64,000 bases of DNA from Streptomyces sp. TRM70350 (GTDB lineage Bacteria > Actinomycetota > Actinomycetes > Streptomycetales > Streptomycetaceae): assembly GCF_019219825.1 (NCBI RefSeq), contig NZ_JAHUXH010000002.1, positions 124,001 through 188,000 on the forward strand. The letters run 5' to 3'. This document shows, piece after piece, positions 1-9,446 of this stretch. How positions within the stretch are numbered: position 1 is the stretch's first letter; each line of letters starts with the position of its first letter. The translations under genes and the position numbers were made by a program. Under the pieces are notes generated by a model that saw nothing but the letters and a program-made list of their open reading frames with translations, had not been told where the DNA came from and did no database searches.

Positions 1-300
1 CCCTACGTCTACGGCGCCTCCGGTCCGTCCTCCTTCGACTGCTCCGGCCTGACCTCCTGGGCCTTCGCCCAGGCCGGCGTCGGCATACCGCGCACCTCGC
101 AGGCCCAGGCCAGCGCCGGTACGCGCATCTACAGCCAGGCCGACCTCAAGGTCGGAGACCTGGTCATCTTCTACGGCGACCTGCACCACGTCGGCTTCTA
201 CGCGGGCAACGGCCAGGTGCTGCATGCCCCGCGCCCCGGCACGGTCGTGCGCTACGAGTCGATCAACAACATGCCGTACCAGTTCGGCGTCCGGATCTGA
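1..300 (+). CDS. NlpC/P60 cell-wall endopeptidase, C-terminal part (5' end outside window)
   Basis: The frame is open from base 1 to the TGA at 298-300 and gives the last 99 residues. It holds a complete NlpC/P60 catalytic core: the PYVYGA entry motif, the catalytic cysteine in FDCSGL (codon at 40-42), the YGDLHHVGFYAGNG stretch with the catalytic histidine, and VLHAPRPG. These papain-like enzymes cleave the D-gamma-Glu-DAP stem-peptide bond in peptidoglycan. The N-terminal signal and coiled-coil region expected for a secreted hydrolase lie outside the window. A second family member follows directly, so this looks like a tandem paralogue pair. Confidence 0.93.
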   Translation, partial: PYVYGASGPSSFDCSGLTSWAFAQAGVGIPRTSQAQASAGTRIYSQADLKVGDLVIFYGDLHHVGFYAGNGQVLHAPRPGTVVRYESINNMPYQFGVRI

Positions 301-371
301 TTCCCTTCGGGGACCTCAAGATCAAGTAACCGTGCCGCCCGTTCGGGCGAATTACGGGACCGGGCTGTGAC

Positions 372-411
372 CCCCACCCCGCCCATGACCTGCGTCAGCG
401 GCGGGGTGGGG
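372..411 (+). terminator. Intrinsic terminator hairpin after the first NlpC/P60 gene
   Basis: A 12-bp perfect inverted repeat (CCCCACCCCGCC at 372-383 and its complement at 400-411) encloses a 16-nt loop, 72 bp after the upstream stop. No U-tract follows, as is usual in Streptomyces. It separates the two hydrolase genes into different transcripts. Confidence 0.7.
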
Positions 412-545
412 CGTTGAGGGCCCGCCGAGGTCTTTGGCCGGTGCCCCGCGACGGGGCTACTGTCTGCCGCGTTTCCCCCATGGTCGGGCTGCCGCCCGGT
501 GCCGGGGGATTTTCCTGTCCGCCAGTGGAAGGAGCGCGGCTTCTC

Positions 546-1568
546 GTGGGGTCTCATCGCCGCCTTGCACCGTCCGGGTTCGACCGGGGCGCCTGCGTGG
601 TGCGTCTCGCCGTCGGCGTGGTGTCGGCCGCCGCGGCCGCCGTCGCCGCCGTACCGGCGCAGGCCGCGCCGCTCGACGACACCCGCGCCGAGGTGGACCG
701 CCTCTACGCGGAGGCCGAGAAGGCCACCGAGGCCTACAACAAGGCCGACGAGCGCGCCGACGCGCTGCGCGGGCAGGTGAGCCGGGCACAGGACCGGATC
801 GCCCGGCAGCAGGACCACATCAACTCCCTGCGGGAGGCGCTGGGTTCGCTGGCCGGCGCCCAGTACCGCTCCGGCGGCCTCGACCCCACCCTGGCCCTGC
901 TGTTCTCCGACGACCCGGACGACTACCTCGACAAGGCCGCCGTCCTGGACCGGATCAGCTTCCACCAGGCCGGGCAGCTGACGGACCTCCAGGAGGCCAT
1001 GCGCACGCTCACGCAGGAGCGCGCGCAGGCCGCCGAGAAGCTCGGCGAGCTGGAGAAGAGCCGCAAGGCCGTCGCCTCCCACAAGCGCACCGTCGAGAAG
1101 AAGCTCGCCCAGGCCCGCGCACTCCTCAACGCCCTGCCCGACGACGAACGCGCCGCCTATGACCGGGCCTCCCGCTCCGGCCGCTTCGACATGCCCGGTC
1201 CCGGAAGTGCCGTCCCCGCCTCCGGTCGTGCCGCCGCCGCGGTTGCCGCCGCCCGCGCCGCGCTCGGCAGGCCCTATGTGTGGGGCGCGGCCGGTCCCGG
1301 CGGCTTCGACTGCTCCGGCCTGATGCAGTGGTCGTACGCGCAGGCCGGGATCGCGCTGCCGCGCACCTCGCAGGGCCAGCGCGCGGCCGGCCGTCAGGTG
1401 CCGCTCTCCGAGGCCCAGCCCGGCGACCTGATCACCTACCGGTCCGACGCCAGCCATGTCGCGATGTACATGGGAAACGGCCAGGTCATCCACGCCCCCT
1501 ACCCGGGCGCGCCGGTGCGCTACGACCCGGTCGGCATGATGCCGGTCTCCGGAGTCACCAGGGTCTGA
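546..1568 (+). CDS. Secreted NlpC/P60 peptidoglycan hydrolase with coiled-coil N-terminus (RipC-like)
   Basis: A predicted secreted D,L-endopeptidase of 340 residues. I chose the GTG at 546 because GGAAGGAG lies at 527-534 and a signal peptide follows (hydrophobic VVSAAAAAVAAVPAQAA, then an AQA|A-type cleavage site). The frame stays open upstream to 414, but no signal would then sit at the N-terminus. Mature residues up to about 200 are charged heptad-like coiled coil. The C-terminal NlpC/P60 domain carries PYVWGAAGPGGFDCSG (Cys at about residue 256), ASHVAMYMGNG (His at about 304) and VIHAPYPG. In M. tuberculosis RipC (Rv2190c) sits next to PimB' and FadD15 homologues as here, which supports the RipC comparison. 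The coiled coil may allow FtsEX-type regulation (inference). Confidence 0.9.
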   Translation: MGSHRRLAPSGFDRGACVVRLAVGVVSAAAAAVAAVPAQAAPLDDTRAEVDRLYAEAEKATEAYNKADERADALRGQVSRAQDRIARQQDHINSLREALGSLAGAQYRSGGLDPTLALLFSDDPDDYLDKAAVLDRISFHQAGQLTDLQEAMRTLTQERAQAAEKLGELEKSRKAVASHKRTVEKKLAQARALLNALPDDERAAYDRASRSGRFDMPGPGSAVPASGRAAAAVAAARAALGRPYVWGAAGPGGFDCSGLMQWSYAQAGIALPRTSQGQRAAGRQVPLSEAQPGDLITYRSDASHVAMYMGNGQVIHAPYPGAPVRYDPVGMMPVSGVTRV

Positions 1569-1600
1569 CCGGGCGGCGCGGGCCCCGTACGATCGGGAAG

Positions 1601-2773
1601 GTGGCAGGTCGAAGGCGGGCGTCGGGTTCCTCGGTCGTGGCACTCTGTCTGCTGCTCGTCTCCCTGGTCGCCTGCGGGGGCGGGCCCACCACGGACACCG
1701 CACGGGCCGACGTGCAGCGGCTGCTCGACCGGCGGGCGGCCGCGGTCCTCGACCACGACGAGAGCGGCTACCGGAGCACCGGGTCGGCGACGGGTTTCGC
1801 CCAGGTGGCCGCGCTTCCGCTGGCGGGCTGGTCGTACCGGCTGACGGAGCTGCACCGCACCGGCGACGAGGCCACCGCCGACGCCGAACTGCGCTACCGG
1901 ATCGAGGGTTTCGACAAGGCGCCCGTCACGACCCGGCGCACCCTGGGCCTGACCCGGGACGCGGACGGCGGCTGGTCCGTCACCTCGGACCGGCCCGCGC
2001 CGAACTCCGCCGAGCAACTGTGGGACCGGGGCCCGGTGACCGTCGTCCGCGGCGAGCACAGCCTGGTGCTCGGCGTCGGGCAGTCCCGCAGGACACTGGG
2101 GCTCTACGCGGATCTCGGCGACCGGGCCGTGCCCGCGGTGTCGCGGGCGTGGGGCACGGACTGGAGCGGGCACGTCGTCGTGCTCGTACCTCAGTCGCTG
2201 GAGGCGATGGCGGGACTGCTCGGGTCGCCCGCCACCTCCTACCGGGGGATCGCCGCGGTGACCACCGGCGAGACGGGGACGGCGCGGGCGCCCGCCGACC
2301 GGATCATCGTCAACCCCGAGGCGTACGGCGTCCTGGGCTCCGTCGGCAAGCAGGTGGTCCTCACCCACGAGACCACCCATGTCGCCACCCGCGCCCACAC
2401 CAACTCCGGCACCCCGCTGTGGCTGTCCGAGGGATACGCCGACTGGGTCGGCTACCGCGACAGCGGACGCACCCCGGCCGAGACCGCGCCGGAGCTGGCG
2501 CGGGCGGTCGCCGCGGGGGACGTGCCGACCGCACTGCCGAACAACGGCGACTTCGGCTTCACCGGGGACTCGACCGCGCTGGCGCAGGCCTACGAGGGCG
2601 GCTGGATGGCCTGCCGACTGATCGAGCAGCGGTGGGGCGAGCGGCGGCTCGGCGAGTTCTACCGGGCGGTGGGGGCGAACGGGGTGGAGGCCGCCATGAC
2701 GGGGGTGCTGGGGACCTCGCCGGGGGAGTTCACGGGGTGGTGGCGGGAGTATCTGCGGGCTGAGTTCGGCTGA
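1601..2773 (+). CDS. Lipoprotein with peptidase MA-like (gluzincin) domain
   Basis: A predicted membrane-anchored extracellular protein of 390 residues. Starting at GTG 1601 gives basic residues, a hydrophobic stretch and the lipobox L-V-A-C with Cys at about residue 25. The C-terminal half contains THETTHVATR (HExxH, His at about 256 and 260) followed about 16 residues later by LSEGYADW, whose Glu is the likely third zinc ligand: the gluzincin/peptidase-MA arrangement. The middle part (about residues 35-150) looks like an NTF2-like or SnoaL-type fold, but only weakly. Substrate unknown. The gene ends in a sequence (GCTGAGTTCGGCTGAGG) that is reiterated many times downstream. It follows the hydrolase by 32 bp and could be cotranscribed with it. 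Confidence 0.8.
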   Translation: MAGRRRASGSSVVALCLLLVSLVACGGGPTTDTARADVQRLLDRRAAAVLDHDESGYRSTGSATGFAQVAALPLAGWSYRLTELHRTGDEATADAELRYRIEGFDKAPVTTRRTLGLTRDADGGWSVTSDRPAPNSAEQLWDRGPVTVVRGEHSLVLGVGQSRRTLGLYADLGDRAVPAVSRAWGTDWSGHVVVLVPQSLEAMAGLLGSPATSYRGIAAVTTGETGTARAPADRIIVNPEAYGVLGSVGKQVVLTHETTHVATRAHTNSGTPLWLSEGYADWVGYRDSGRTPAETAPELARAVAAGDVPTALPNNGDFGFTGDSTALAQAYEGGWMACRLIEQRWGERRLGEFYRAVGANGVEAAMTGVLGTSPGEFTGWWREYLRAEFG

Positions 2774-3283
2774 GGTGGGGTGTCGCCGGGCGGGTGTGTG
2801 GGGCTGAGGTGGGGTGTGGCTGGGCGGGTGTGTGTGGCTGAGGTGGGGTGTGGCTCTGCGGGTGTGTGTGGCTGAGGTGGCTATGGCCGGATGGGGGCTG
2901 AGGTGAACTCTGGCCGGGGCGGGGGCTTGTGTGGCTGAGGTGAACTCTCGGTGGGGCGGGGGCTTGTGTGGCTGAGGTGAACTCTGGGTGGTGCCGGGGG
3001 CTTCTGTGGCTGAGGTGGATTCTGGCCATGGCGGGGCTTGTGTGGCTGAGGTGAATTCTGGCCAGGGCGGGCTTGTGTGGCTGAGGTGAACTCTGGTCGG
3101 GCGGGGGCATGTGTGGCAGAGGTGAACTCTGGCCGGGCGGGGGTGCGTGCGGCTGAGGAGGGTCTGGCTGGGCGGGTATGTGTGGCTGAGGTGGGGTGTC
3201 GCCGGGCGGGGCTGTGTGTGGCTGAGGCGGGGGGTCAGTTCGGCTGAGGCGGGTCCAGTTCGGCCGAGGCGGGTCCAGTACGG
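2760..3283 (+). repeat. Degenerate minisatellite, about 16 units of 20-38 bp
   Basis: Units begin with GCTGAGG and most continue as TGAACTCTGGCCGGGCGGGG then CTTGTGTG. Lengths vary from about 20 bp (the last units, GGCGGGTCCAGTTCG type) to 38 bp. The array begins at the stop codon of the preceding lipoprotein gene, whose last bases have the same core. There is strong purine/pyrimidine strand asymmetry (G+T on +). One minus-strand frame stays open across the array and would give a Pro/His/Ser/Thr-rich product, but that composition follows from the repeat. Confidence 0.9.
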
Positions 3284-3440
3284 CGATCGCCTCCTTCAGC
3301 CGCGCCCGTTCCGCCTCGCCGGTGGCCCGGGCCACCCGCAGCGTGCCCTGCCGGAACAGATCGCCCGCCTCCTCCCGCCCGTACGGGGCCCCGGCCAGCT
3401 GCCGTTGGCGTATGCTGTCCGGCTTCGGGCTGCCCGGGGC
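3253..3440 (-). pseudogene. Possible 3' remnant of an unidentified minus-strand gene
   Basis: Between the minisatellite and the next promoter, the minus strand reads as ordinary soluble-protein sequence (...SIRQRQLAGAPYGREEAGDL..., then FRQGTLRVARATGEAER and LKEAIAVLDPP). It has normal Streptomyces codon bias but no credible start codon before a stop near 3548, and it runs into the repeats. It resembles the C-terminal end of a decayed or truncated gene. I do not recognise the family. The alternative is chance coding-like sequence. Confidence 0.25.
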
Positions 3441-3506
3441 GTGCCTGCGTCGGCGATGGGGATGCAGTGCGCGTCGGCGTCGCCGCTGTTCCGCCTGCGC
3501 AGGGAA

Positions 3507-3552
3507 CCGGTCAGGAATCGAGAAGCGTCGGCGCCCGGGGCGCGCCTAGTGT
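3507..3552 (+). promoter_or_regulatory. Promoter/operator of the UvrA-like gene, copy 1 of a shared element
   Basis: ACCGGTCAGGAATCGAGAAG (3506-3525) is followed by TAGTGT (3547-3552), a plausible -10. The same element with two mismatches, ACCGGTCAGGAACGGAGAAG followed by TAGCGT, precedes the VOC gene at 6483-6528. The distance from the TCAGGA block to the -10 differs by only 1 bp. The AraC-type regulator encoded between the two targets is the obvious candidate to bind both. Confidence 0.65.
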
Positions 3553-3648
3553 GACGGGCGTCGACCTCGACGGCGTCTTCGCACGGGTGCGGGCCTGAGG
3601 CCGAGGGGAGTCGCGGGGGCGGCCTTGCCCCGAACGGAGGACGGAGAC

Positions 3649-6042
<2,394 letters not shown>

Positions 6043-6047
6043 CCGGG

Positions 6048-6087
6048 CTCCCACAGTGGCCCCGCCCGTGCCGGGCCGCTGTGGGAG
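6048..6087 (+). terminator. Terminator hairpin between the UvrA-like gene and the AraC gene
   Basis: CTCCCACAG at 6048-6056 pairs with CTGTGGGAG at 6079-6087. After a T/G mismatch, GGCCC pairs with GGGCC inside. The stem begins 6 bp after the UvrA-like stop codon and ends about 10 bp before the next gene. Confidence 0.65.
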
Positions 6088-6096
6088 ACTCGTCGG

Positions 6097-6525
6097 GTGA
6101 AACGGCAGGACCTCGACGACCTCGTCCGGCTGCGGCGGGCCCGCGACCGGATGGACCGCGACTACGCCGAGCCGCTCGACGTCCCGGCGCTGGCGCGTGA
6201 GGCCCTGATGTCGCCGGGCCACTTCTCCCGCAGCTTCCGCGCCGCCTACGGCGAGACGCCGTACAGCTACCTGATGACCCGCCGCATCGAGCGCGCCAAG
6301 GCGCTGCTGCGGCGGGGCGACCTCTCGGTGACCGAGGTCTGCTTCGCGGTCGGCTGTACGTCGCTGGGGTCGTTCAGCTCGCGCTTCACGGAACTGGTCG
6401 GCGAGAGCCCGAGCGCCTACCGGGCCCGCGGCCACGACCAGGGCGCCGCCATCCCCGCCTGCATGGCCAAGATCTACACGCGACCGGTCAGGAACGGAGA
6501 AGCGCGGCCCGCCGCTCGCCCGTAG
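6097..6525 (+). CDS. Small AraC-family transcriptional regulator
   Basis: 142 residues consisting almost only of the two-HTH AraC DNA-binding domain: RMDRDYAEPLDVPALAREAL (first helices), SPGHFSRSFRAAYGETPYSYL, then RRIERAKALLRRGDLSVTEVCFAVGCTSLGSFSSRFTELVGESPSAYR. There is no ligand-binding domain, unlike the roughly 300-residue classical members. Start GTG 6097 follows a terminator with no good SD. Its last 40 bases contain copy 2 of the shared promoter element that drives the VOC gene. It probably controls both the UvrA-like gene and the VOC gene. Confidence 0.88.
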   Translation: MKRQDLDDLVRLRRARDRMDRDYAEPLDVPALAREALMSPGHFSRSFRAAYGETPYSYLMTRRIERAKALLRRGDLSVTEVCFAVGCTSLGSFSSRFTELVGESPSAYRARGHDQGAAIPACMAKIYTRPVRNGEARPAARP

Positions 6526-6528
6526 CGT
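6483..6528 (+). promoter_or_regulatory. Promoter/operator of the VOC gene, copy 2 of the shared element
   Basis: ACCGGTCAGGAACGGAGAAG lies inside the 3' end of the AraC gene and is followed by TAGCGT at 6523-6528. It matches the element at 3506-3552 except at two adjacent positions. The ATG of the VOC gene starts 8 nt after the -10, so the transcript should be leaderless or nearly so. Confidence 0.65.
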
Positions 6529-6535
6529 GAGCGGC

Positions 6536-6961
6536 ATGGATCTCAAGCTCTCCACCTGCTTCATCGCCGTCGACGACCACGACAAGGCGATCGCCTTCTA
6601 CCGCGACGTGCTCGGCCTCGAAGTACGCAACGACGTCGGGTTCGAGGGGATGCGCTGGGTGACCGTAGGGTCGCCCGCACAGCCGGACGTCAACATCGTC
6701 CTGGAGCCGCCCGCCGCCGACCCGGGCACCTCGCCGGCCGACAAACAGGCGCTGGCGGAGCTGATGGCCAAGGGCCTGCTGCGCGGCGTCCTCTTCGCGA
6801 CGGAGGACTGCGACGCCACCTTCGAGCGCATCAGCGCCTCGGGCGCCGAGGTCCTGCAGGAGCCGATGGACCAGCCCTACGGCGTGCGCGACTGCGCGTT
6901 CCGCGACCCGGCCGGGAACCTGCTGCGCTTCACCCAGCCCCTCGGGAAGCCCGGGAAGTGA
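6536..6961 (+). CDS. VOC (glyoxalase/bleomycin-resistance) family protein
   Basis: 141 residues with two beta-alpha-beta-beta-beta repeats: STCFIAVDDHDKAIAFYRDV at the N-terminus and a second unit with LFATEDCDATFERI, then DQPYGVRDCAFRDPAGNLL and a C-terminal RFTQP. The terminal FRDPAGN motif is typical of VOC dioxygenase-like and resistance proteins. The ATG at 6536 is preferred over GTG 6527, which overlaps the predicted -10. It is grouped with an AraC regulator and, through a shared promoter element, with the UvrA-like protein, consistent with detoxification or sequestration of a reactive or DNA-damaging compound. Substrate unknown. Confidence 0.87.
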   Translation: MDLKLSTCFIAVDDHDKAIAFYRDVLGLEVRNDVGFEGMRWVTVGSPAQPDVNIVLEPPAADPGTSPADKQALAELMAKGLLRGVLFATEDCDATFERISASGAEVLQEPMDQPYGVRDCAFRDPAGNLLRFTQPLGKPGK

Positions 6962-8207
6962 GCCCGCGGGCCCCGTGCAGGGGCCCGCCCTTCGGGCCCG
7001 CGTCCGTGAGGCCCGCCGGTTCCCGCCGGTCGGTGCGGGGCACCGACGCCCGCCACAGCTCGCGGACCGCGACGACGGTGGCCAGCACCAGCAGGCCGTT
7101 GCGGACGAACAGGAGGGTGACGCCGAGCGGGTCGCTGGCGACGACGTGCGAGAACCAGAGCGGGAACTCCAGCATCGTCACCAGGGACGCCAGCAGGACC
7201 AGGGCGGCCGGTACGCGCATGCCGGTGCGGTGAAAACACAGGCAGACCGCCGCGACCCCGACGAGCCACACCATGTACTGGGGGCTGATCACCCGGCTCG
7301 TGGTCGTGAACATCAGCACCGCCACGAAGGCGGCGTCCGCGAGCGTGTGCGGCAGGAACCGCGTCGCCGTCAGCCGCCACAGCAGCAGCCAGCCGAAGGA
7401 GAGCCCGGTCAGCGCCAGGGCGGCGGTGCTCACCACGTCGACGTACGGACCGAGGAACTCCACCGAGCCGTAGTTGAGCAGCACCTGCCCGTCCCAGCCG
7501 AAGTGCCGCGCCACATGGAACACCAGCGCGCCCAGCGACTCCACTTCGGTGCCCCGGTCCCGCTGGAAGGTCAGGAACGCGAAGGCGCCCGGCATGGCCA
7601 GCGTGAACAGCGTCACCAGCACCCCCGCCGTCACCGCCGCCGCGGCCCACGCCCGGCGCCGCACGGCACCGATCAGCAGCAGCACCGGCCACACCTTCAG
7701 CATCGCCCCGAGGCCCGCCAGCGCCCCCATCAGCCGGGGACGGCGGGTGCCCGCCAGGAGCGCGGCCACCGCCACGGCCGTGACCATCACGTCGTAGCGC
7801 GCGTACACCGTCGGCCCGATCAGCGGTACGCCCACCACCCACACCCAGGCGCCGCGCACCGCCCGGCCGGGGCGCAGGCCCGCGTTCAGCAGCAGCGCGA
7901 GGACGGCCAGGTCGGCGAGGAAGGCCAGGACGAAGAAGGCCTGCGCGTAGTCGAGGAAGGACAGCAGCGCCGGGGAGAGGACCGGCAGGGCGGCGGCGGG
8001 CGGGTACTGCCAGGTGACGTCGTCCAGCGGGAACGTGCCGGTGCGCAGCACCTCGTACCAGCCCTGGTAGATCACGGAGACGTCGCTGGTGACGTCCGGG
8101 CCGGGGAAGACGTACACCTTGAAGACGAACAGGAGCAGCAGCAGTCTGGTCAGTCCCCAGAGCGCGAGAAGTCCGGTCAGCGATCGCGTTCCGTCCGTCC
8201 TGTCCAC
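6930..8207 (-). CDS. GT87-family polyprenyl-phosphate-mannose-dependent mannosyltransferase (membrane)
   Basis: 425 residues and strongly hydrophobic, with about ten membrane segments from LLALWGLTRLLLLLFVF at the N-terminus to LVLLASLVTMLEFP near the C-terminus. The early luminal loop has the GT-C-like features VFPGPDVTSDVSVIYQGWYE and WQYPP. GT87 enzymes use lipid-linked mannose outside the membrane; the M. tuberculosis counterpart Rv2181 adds alpha-1,2-mannose to lipomannan and is also near PimB'. GTG 8207 is chosen because TACACT ends 7 nt upstream (plus coordinates 8215-8220), a leaderless arrangement. Its tail overlaps the convergent VOC gene by 32 bp. Confidence 0.82.
   Translation of the reverse strand: MDRTDGTRSLTGLLALWGLTRLLLLLFVFKVYVFPGPDVTSDVSVIYQGWYEVLRTGTFPLDDVTWQYPPAAALPVLSPALLSFLDYAQAFFVLAFLADLAVLALLLNAGLRPGRAVRGAWVWVVGVPLIGPTVYARYDVMVTAVAVAALLAGTRRPRLMGALAGLGAMLKVWPVLLLIGAVRRRAWAAAAVTAGVLVTLFTLAMPGAFAFLTFQRDRGTEVESLGALVFHVARHFGWDGQVLLNYGSVEFLGPYVDVVSTAALALTGLSFGWLLLWRLTATRFLPHTLADAAFVAVLMFTTTSRVISPQYMVWLVGVAAVCLCFHRTGMRVPAALVLLASLVTMLEFPLWFSHVVASDPLGVTLLFVRNGLLVLATVVAVRELWRASVPRTDRREPAGLTDAGPKGGPLHGARGLTSRASRGAG
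6966..6988. terminator. Bidirectional hairpin between convergent VOC and GT87 genes
   Basis: GCGGGCCCC at 6966-6974 pairs perfectly with GGGGCCCGC at 6980-6988 around a 5-nt loop. It sits just after the VOC stop and within the last codons of the opposing mannosyltransferase gene. Confidence 0.5.
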
Positions 8208-8244
8208 CCGCGTGAGTGTACGTTGGGTAGGGTCGGCGCTGATG
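8205..8244. promoter_or_regulatory. Back-to-back leaderless promoters of GT87 and PimB'-like genes
   Basis: The GTG of the minus gene (8207-8205) and the ATG of the plus gene (8242-8244) are only 34 bp apart. TACACT on the minus strand (8220-8215) lies 7 nt before its GTG. TAGGGT on the plus strand (8228-8233) lies 8 nt before its ATG. Each -35 region must lie at or inside the other gene's first codons. Confidence 0.6.
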
Positions 8245-9384
8245 CGCAAGACCCTGATCGTCACGAACGACTTCCCGCCCCGGCCCGGCGGCATCCAGGC
8301 GTTTCTGCACAACATGGCGCTCCGGCTGGATCCCGACCGGCTCGTCGTCTACGCCTCGACCTGGAAGCGCAGCCGCGAGGGCGTCGAGGCCACCGCCGCC
8401 TTCGACGCCGAGCAGCCCTTCACCGTCGTACGCGACCGGACGACCATGCTGCTGCCGACGCCCGCCGCGACCCGGCAGGCCGTCGCGCTGCTGCGCGCGC
8501 ACGGGTGCACGTCGGTGTGGTTCGGGGCGGCGGCGCCACTCGGGCTGATGGCGCCGGCGCTGCGCGGGGCGGGCGCGGAGCGGCTGGTGGCCACCACCCA
8601 CGGCCACGAGGCCGGGTGGGCCCAACTGCCCGCCGCCCGGCAGCTGTTGCGGCGGATCGGCGACTCCACCGACACCCTCACCTACCTGGGCGAGTACACG
8701 CGCTCGCGGATCGCGGGGGCGCTGACGCCGGACGCGGCCGCGCGGATGGTCCAACTGCCGCCCGGCGTCGACGAGAAGACCTTCCACCCCGGCTCCGGCG
8801 GCGACCGGGTGCGGGCCCGGCTCGGGCTCACCGACCGGCCCGTCGTGGTGTGCGTCTCCCGGCTCGTGCCGCGCAAGGGGCAGGACACGCTGATCCTGGC
8901 CATGCCGCTGATCCTGGCCAAGGAGCCGGACGCCGTGCTGCTGATCGTCGGGGGCGGGCCGTACGAGAGAGAGCTGCGCAAGCTGGCGCGGGAGACCCGG
9001 GTCGAGGACTCCGTGGTCTTCACCGGGTCCGTGCCCTGGTCGGATCTGCCCGCCCACTACGGCGCCGGTGACGTCTTCGCCATGCCGTGCCGCACCCGGC
9101 GCGGCGGGCTCGACGTCGAAGGGCTCGGCATCGTCTACCTGGAGGCGTCCGCGACCGGGCTGCCGGTCGTCGCCGGGGACTCCGGGGGCGCGCCCGACGC
9201 CGTGCTCGACGGGGAGACCGGGTGGGTCGTGCGCGGCGGGTCCGTGGAGGACACCGCCGACCGGATCGTCACCCTCCTCGGGGACGCCGAGCTGCGCCGC
9301 CGGATGGGGGAGCGGGGGCGGAGCTGGGTCGAGGAGAAGTGGCGCTGGGACCTGCTGGCGGAACGGCTCAAGGAGCTGTTGTAG
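8242..9384 (+). CDS. pimB: GT4 glycosyltransferase, PimB'-like phosphatidylinositol mannosyltransferase
   Basis: 380 residues of GT-B fold. The N-terminus TLIVTNDFPPRPGGIQAFLH contains the diphosphate-binding glycine loop typical of GT4 mannosyltransferases. Later motifs are LPPGVDEKTFHP, VCVSRLVPRKGQDTLI, VGGGPYERELR and the EX7E-type GLGIVYLEASATGLPVVAGDSGG. Mycobacterial and corynebacterial PimB' transfers the second mannose from GDP-Man to PIM1. The neighbouring FadD15-like ligase and GT87 gene reproduce the mycobacterial order. The ATG at 8242 lacks an SD and is predicted leaderless. It ends at a strong hairpin shared with the convergent ligase gene. Confidence 0.85.
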   Translation: MRKTLIVTNDFPPRPGGIQAFLHNMALRLDPDRLVVYASTWKRSREGVEATAAFDAEQPFTVVRDRTTMLLPTPAATRQAVALLRAHGCTSVWFGAAAPLGLMAPALRGAGAERLVATTHGHEAGWAQLPAARQLLRRIGDSTDTLTYLGEYTRSRIAGALTPDAAARMVQLPPGVDEKTFHPGSGGDRVRARLGLTDRPVVVCVSRLVPRKGQDTLILAMPLILAKEPDAVLLIVGGGPYERELRKLARETRVEDSVVFTGSVPWSDLPAHYGAGDVFAMPCRTRRGGLDVEGLGIVYLEASATGLPVVAGDSGGAPDAVLDGETGWVVRGGSVEDTADRIVTLLGDAELRRRMGERGRSWVEEKWRWDLLAERLKELL

Positions 9385-9393
9385 ACCCACCGC

Positions 9394-9424
9394 GGCGCGG
9401 GTCCCCTTGCTGTGGACCCGCGCC
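9394..9424. terminator. Bidirectional terminator between the PimB'-like and FadD genes
   Basis: GGCGCGGGTCC at 9394-9404 and GGACCCGCGCC at 9414-9424 form a perfect 11-bp stem with a 9-nt loop. It lies between two convergent stop codons. Confidence 0.75.
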
Positions 9425-9446
9425 TGACGGTACGTCACACAGCTTG

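Noticed and set aside
301-545. Possible cyclic-di-AMP (ydaO-type) riboswitch upstream of the second NlpC/P60 gene
   Set aside because: Such riboswitches control cell-wall hydrolases in Streptomyces, but I could not find the conserved core segments in this interval, only a terminator hairpin and an SD.
252-1703. Long minus-strand frame opposite the NlpC/P60 gene
   Set aside because: Codon positions show it is the shadow of the plus-strand gene, as is common in high-GC DNA; the NlpC/P60 motifs establish the real strand.
2730-3335. A 201-codon minus-strand frame rich in Pro, His, Ser and Thr
   Set aside because: It runs through the minisatellite and its composition mirrors the repeat; the start is a GTG inside a coding-like remnant with no SD. 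Treated as repeat plus possible remnant, not as a gene.
3551-3598. Short frame GTG ACG GGC ... TGA (15 codons) before the UvrA-like gene, a possible leader peptide
   Set aside because: It begins inside the predicted -10, so it would not be fully transcribed, and there is no SD.
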